This document shows positions 7,601 through 8,833 of a DNA stretch of 8,833 nucleotides, piece after piece. The position numbers and the translations under genes are program-made. Position 1 is the stretch's first letter, and every line of letters starts with the position of its first letter. The stretch comes from Gammaproteobacteria bacterium (GTDB lineage: Bacteria; Pseudomonadota; Gammaproteobacteria; UBA7966): NCBI GenBank assembly GCA_003485715.1, contig DNIF01000005.1, positions 1-8,833 of the forward strand, read 5' to 3'. A model generated the notes under the pieces. It had not been told where the DNA came from and searched no databases. It saw nothing but the letters and a program-made list of their open reading frames with translations.

Positions 7601-8199
7601 CCAGCGTCAATACCGACGCATCGCTGGCACGCGCCTGGGACCACTGGATGCTGGAGGAAGTCATCGCCCGGGCATCGGCAGCGGATGTCGACGCGCAGAC
7701 ACTGTGGTTCGTGCCCATGAGTGATCCGGCGCTGGACGACGAGACCTTCGTCGAGCACGTCGGGGAGCGGCTGCTGGCCAGTGGTGTGAGCCCCTCGCGC
7801 CTCATGCTCGAACTGGGCCTCACTCACGAGGGTCAACACGAAAGGCTGCAGAATGTGGTGGCCGGGCTGCGAGCCTTCGGCTGTGGCGTGGCCCTGCGCT
7901 ACCGGCACGGCACGGGGCTCACGGCTACCCTGCTGCGCCGCGCCGGGGTGAGTTGCCTGCATCTGCCGGACTGGCTCAGCGAGTCTGGCCCGAGGTCGCC
8001 GGAGCGGGCACTGCTCATTCAGTCACTGGTCGACCTCTGCCGCTTCATCGATGTGCCTTCGCTGGCGGTGATACCGCCAAGTGAGTCAGTAGGCACGGAG
8101 TTGCGAGGCCTTGGTGTGGACTGGCTGCTGCAGCTTGCGGCCATTGCCGATGGCACCGTGCGGCTCACCCGTCATGGGGATCACGCCACGAATTCCTGA
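4681..8199 (+). CDS. PilZ–DUF1631 protein with degenerate GGDEF and EAL-like C-terminus
   Basis: Very large (1172 residues) predicted cytoplasmic protein, probably a c-di-GMP receptor. A PilZ domain fills about residues 8–115: RRFAR at 12–16 matches RxxxR, and DYCVGG at 39–44 matches DxSxxG except that Cys41 replaces Ser. DUF1631 follows: a first part at about 122–335 (ELTLSLIDNDAFEDFLAEAD near 216–235, then ARRLVEAGFEAE) and a second at about 530–765 (VDDFLTGLVADPRVGP, GDEVLLRRPK, MTLRELALQLMRGRIVP), separated by a long linker rich in Pro, Ala, Gly and Gln. The C-terminus resembles GGDEF (780–930: IDAESGLWNE, then CARLEDGDLLAY with EDGDL at 848–852 in place of GGDEF) and EAL (about 957–1160). 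In the EAL-like part E1044 remains, but the EAL glutamate, the VN asparagine (now VPM), the DD pair (LRYRHGTG) and the catalytic Lys (His1094) are lost. Both enzymatic modules are thus probably dead. The ATG start has a weak ribosome binding site (GGA about 12 bases upstream), but PilZ begins immediately after it. Confidence 0.85.
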   Translation: MEALALEPAARRRFARHRVHWPAVLTLEGGDELAGITRDYCVGGAYLAVGKRPDARALPGAGARGRLRISPAGAPPASITVEIRQTSGEGVGLMFLDAAAADTDRLLSEATRPPTPAAETPLEHKELRATLRGQLERNLQHWGPLWVAALKQRLFRIAAEAPSSLQHRLMDVHQTFEREAPRNLTRSLEQVLARFDDPTLRSGEAEPTPTAAGGELTLSLIDNDAFEDFLAEADLASRVEAAHRSLLFRLNAMLVAALGSAFDVSEGPLSPRTLVRALWSMVQGQTREMAVRQMAQSIFNELFVSRIGEFYGDCARRLVEAGFEAEAEPRPLPRRGEVRVVAETSDQPQQQEPPPEPVQPAISGPVSTPGFAAGSAAASAGAVPAAMGQMPGQWPVAPGSESPFERTLGQPGVGFMGRGEEAVSAPMAVGQVQAHALTRLYNRLMPGVPGAGTCVASDHVPQATRAQAAAGTGWPDAPRGAGLAHAYTQMQPTAPGPALSPSTGAIRAAAAESNAVLVPYADLPQPAAAVAGHFVDDFLTGLVADPRVGPVQRAALGDLRGSVLPAVAHDPSVLTDPTHPVRRLASALSRLVWVEGEQAVTPCGLSVSELLERLSVPGQASPAMFLEVARELEATLVTQREAVAAASASLVTRHAEALALVQSRRRPEEEHGSLSEQVPEALLPWFSRARALRVGDEVLLRRPKQADELLRLVWVGDEQRQFAFTDPAAERLHGMTLRELALQLMRGRIVPVAVTEEPVAQALLSMVDAADARLQAAAVIDAESGLWNEVGLLRELDGLVPQCGATGASLDAQLARWRGLGKAASDCSDVIEMLRCSLPENSRCARLEDGDLLAYAPPGCSEKAAWKAAMRAVAAQLEADTRLPRLRVALRHFRPGAELPQAVLERLSIALAGGDPDRQLIADPEVLRAALAGGAEYGLVSDLAPVRMGNDDQTAPVALALVPRLLDGLQVEAASVNTDASLARAWDHWMLEEVIARASAADVDAQTLWFVPMSDPALDDETFVEHVGERLLASGVSPSRLMLELGLTHEGQHERLQNVVAGLRAFGCGVALRYRHGTGLTATLLRRAGVSCLHLPDWLSESGPRSPERALLIQSLVDLCRFIDVPSLAVIPPSESVGTELRGLGVDWLLQLAAIADGTVRLTRHGDHATNS

Positions 8200-8240
8200 A
8201 AAATCCGCGCCGCCCGCCCGGTCCGTGCCACCGTCATCCC

Positions 8241-8272
8241 CCTTAGGCTGCCGCTCGGGTGCGGGCCCAAGG
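8241..8272 (+). terminator. Imperfect hairpin downstream of the PilZ–DUF1631 gene
   Basis: CCTTAGGC (8241–8248) pairs with GCCCAAGG (8265–8272) with one mismatch, and inside it CCGC (8251–8254) pairs with GCGG (8261–8264) around a 6-base loop. That gives about 11 pairs in all. It lies 42 bases after the stop codon and is followed by pyrimidine-rich CATCTCTCCCC rather than a T-run. It could be a transcription end or RNA-stabilising structure, or a leader element of the response regulator gene. Confidence 0.35.
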
Positions 8273-8373
8273 CATCTCTCCCCGCGCTAGGGCGGTTGCA
8301 GTGAGGGTCCGAAATCCCACGACAGCTCGCCAAGGCCTCACAGATCTGACTGACGAACCCATCGGGAGGGGTC

Positions 8374-8833
8374 ATGATTCGCGTACTGCTGGTGGATGAC
8401 CAGCGCCTCATCCGCGCCTGTGTGGCCAGCACGCTCGCCAGGAGCGGCGAGGTGCGGGTGGTGGCCGAAGCCGAGACCGGGGAGCAGGCGCGCCTGCTGA
8501 TGCGCCAGCTCGGTGTGGATGTCGTGTTGATGGATCTCAGCATGCCGGGTATGGGCGGTGTTGAAACCACCCGCCGTCTCATCGCTCAGCGCCCGGGTTT
8601 GCGCGTGCTGGGGCTGTCACAGCACGTCGATGGGGTGTTGCCTGCCCGCTTCATCGAGGCCGGTGGGGCTGGCTACGTGAGCAAGCAGGCCTCCACGGAA
8701 GAAATGCTCCTGGCCCTGCGCCGGGTACATGCCGGGCACCGTTACCTGAGCGCCGATGTGGCGGCCGGGATCGCCGTGCGGCGCAGCGACGCGGGCCAGA
8801 CCAGGCGTCGCCCCACCCGCCGTGAACTTGAAG
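8374..8833 (+). CDS. uvrY: GacA/UvrY-like response regulator, N-terminal part (runs off the right edge)
   Basis: Two-component response regulator of the NarL/FixJ class. GacA/UvrY proteins are phosphorylated by GacS/BarA and switch on small RNAs that titrate CsrA/RsmA. The first 153 codons are present. The receiver domain (residues 1–120) has the acidic pair D8/D9, phosphoacceptor D54 in VVLMDLSMPGMGG, S82 at the Thr/Ser switch and K104 in GYVSKQAS. The segments PARFIEAGGAGY, EEMLLALRRVHAGHRYLSADVA and the spacing are close to GacA/UvrY. After residue about 135 an Arg-rich linker leads into PTRREL, the usual beginning of the LuxR-type helix-turn-helix, which is cut off. Family length is about 210–220 residues. 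The ATG has GGGAGGGG just upstream (4 bases after GGAGG). In many gammaproteobacteria uvrC follows this gene; that cannot be seen here. The gene symbol is a family-level assignment, and gacA is the equivalent name. Confidence 0.85.
   Translation, partial: MIRVLLVDDQRLIRACVASTLARSGEVRVVAEAETGEQARLLMRQLGVDVVLMDLSMPGMGGVETTRRLIAQRPGLRVLGLSQHVDGVLPARFIEAGGAGYVSKQASTEEMLLALRRVHAGHRYLSADVAAGIAVRRSDAGQTRRRPTRRELE

Overview
High-GC bacterial DNA, most likely from a gammaproteobacterium (inferred from the GacA/UvrY-type response regulator, the PilZ–DUF1631 protein and the GC-rich codon use). Eight genes can be supported. The two at the window edges are incomplete.

Left end (1–470): the first 83 codons of a catalase-peroxidase (katG) run leftwards off the window behind a strong ribosome binding site. 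A 220-base divergent intergenic region separates katG from the rightward genes.

Block 1 (471–2866): four tightly packed rightward genes that look like one operon. Two half-size YeeE/YedE-type sulfur transporter subunits (the second is the DUF6691 partner) are followed by an exported DUF3365/Tll0287-like protein with one CxxCH haem c site, then an exported protein of unknown function with a Cys-Gly-Cys-Pro motif. Gaps are 2 bases or overlaps, which suggests translational coupling. The set links inner-membrane transport of a sulfur compound to a periplasmic haem protein and a possible metal- or thiol-handling protein. This link is inferred from context only.

Block 2 (about 3113–8199): two c-di-GMP proteins. 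The first is PAS–degenerate GGDEF–EAL, with the EAL catalytic residues present, so it is a probable phosphodiesterase. The second is a 1172-residue protein with a PilZ domain, a long DUF1631 region split by a Pro/Ala/Gln-rich linker, and a C-terminal pair that looks like GGDEF and EAL domains with their catalytic residues lost. It is a candidate c-di-GMP receptor or scaffold rather than an enzyme.

Right end (8374–8833): the N-terminal 153 codons of a NarL/FixJ-type response regulator very like GacA/UvrY, cut off at the start of its DNA-binding domain. If it is a GacA, the Gac–Rsm switch would lie next to two c-di-GMP proteins, all concerned with the motile/sessile decision.

No tRNA, rRNA, CRISPR array, insertion sequence or prophage signature was seen. 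The most interesting points are the catalytically dead GGDEF/EAL tail on the PilZ–DUF1631 protein and the four-gene sulfur-transport/haem/CGC-protein operon.
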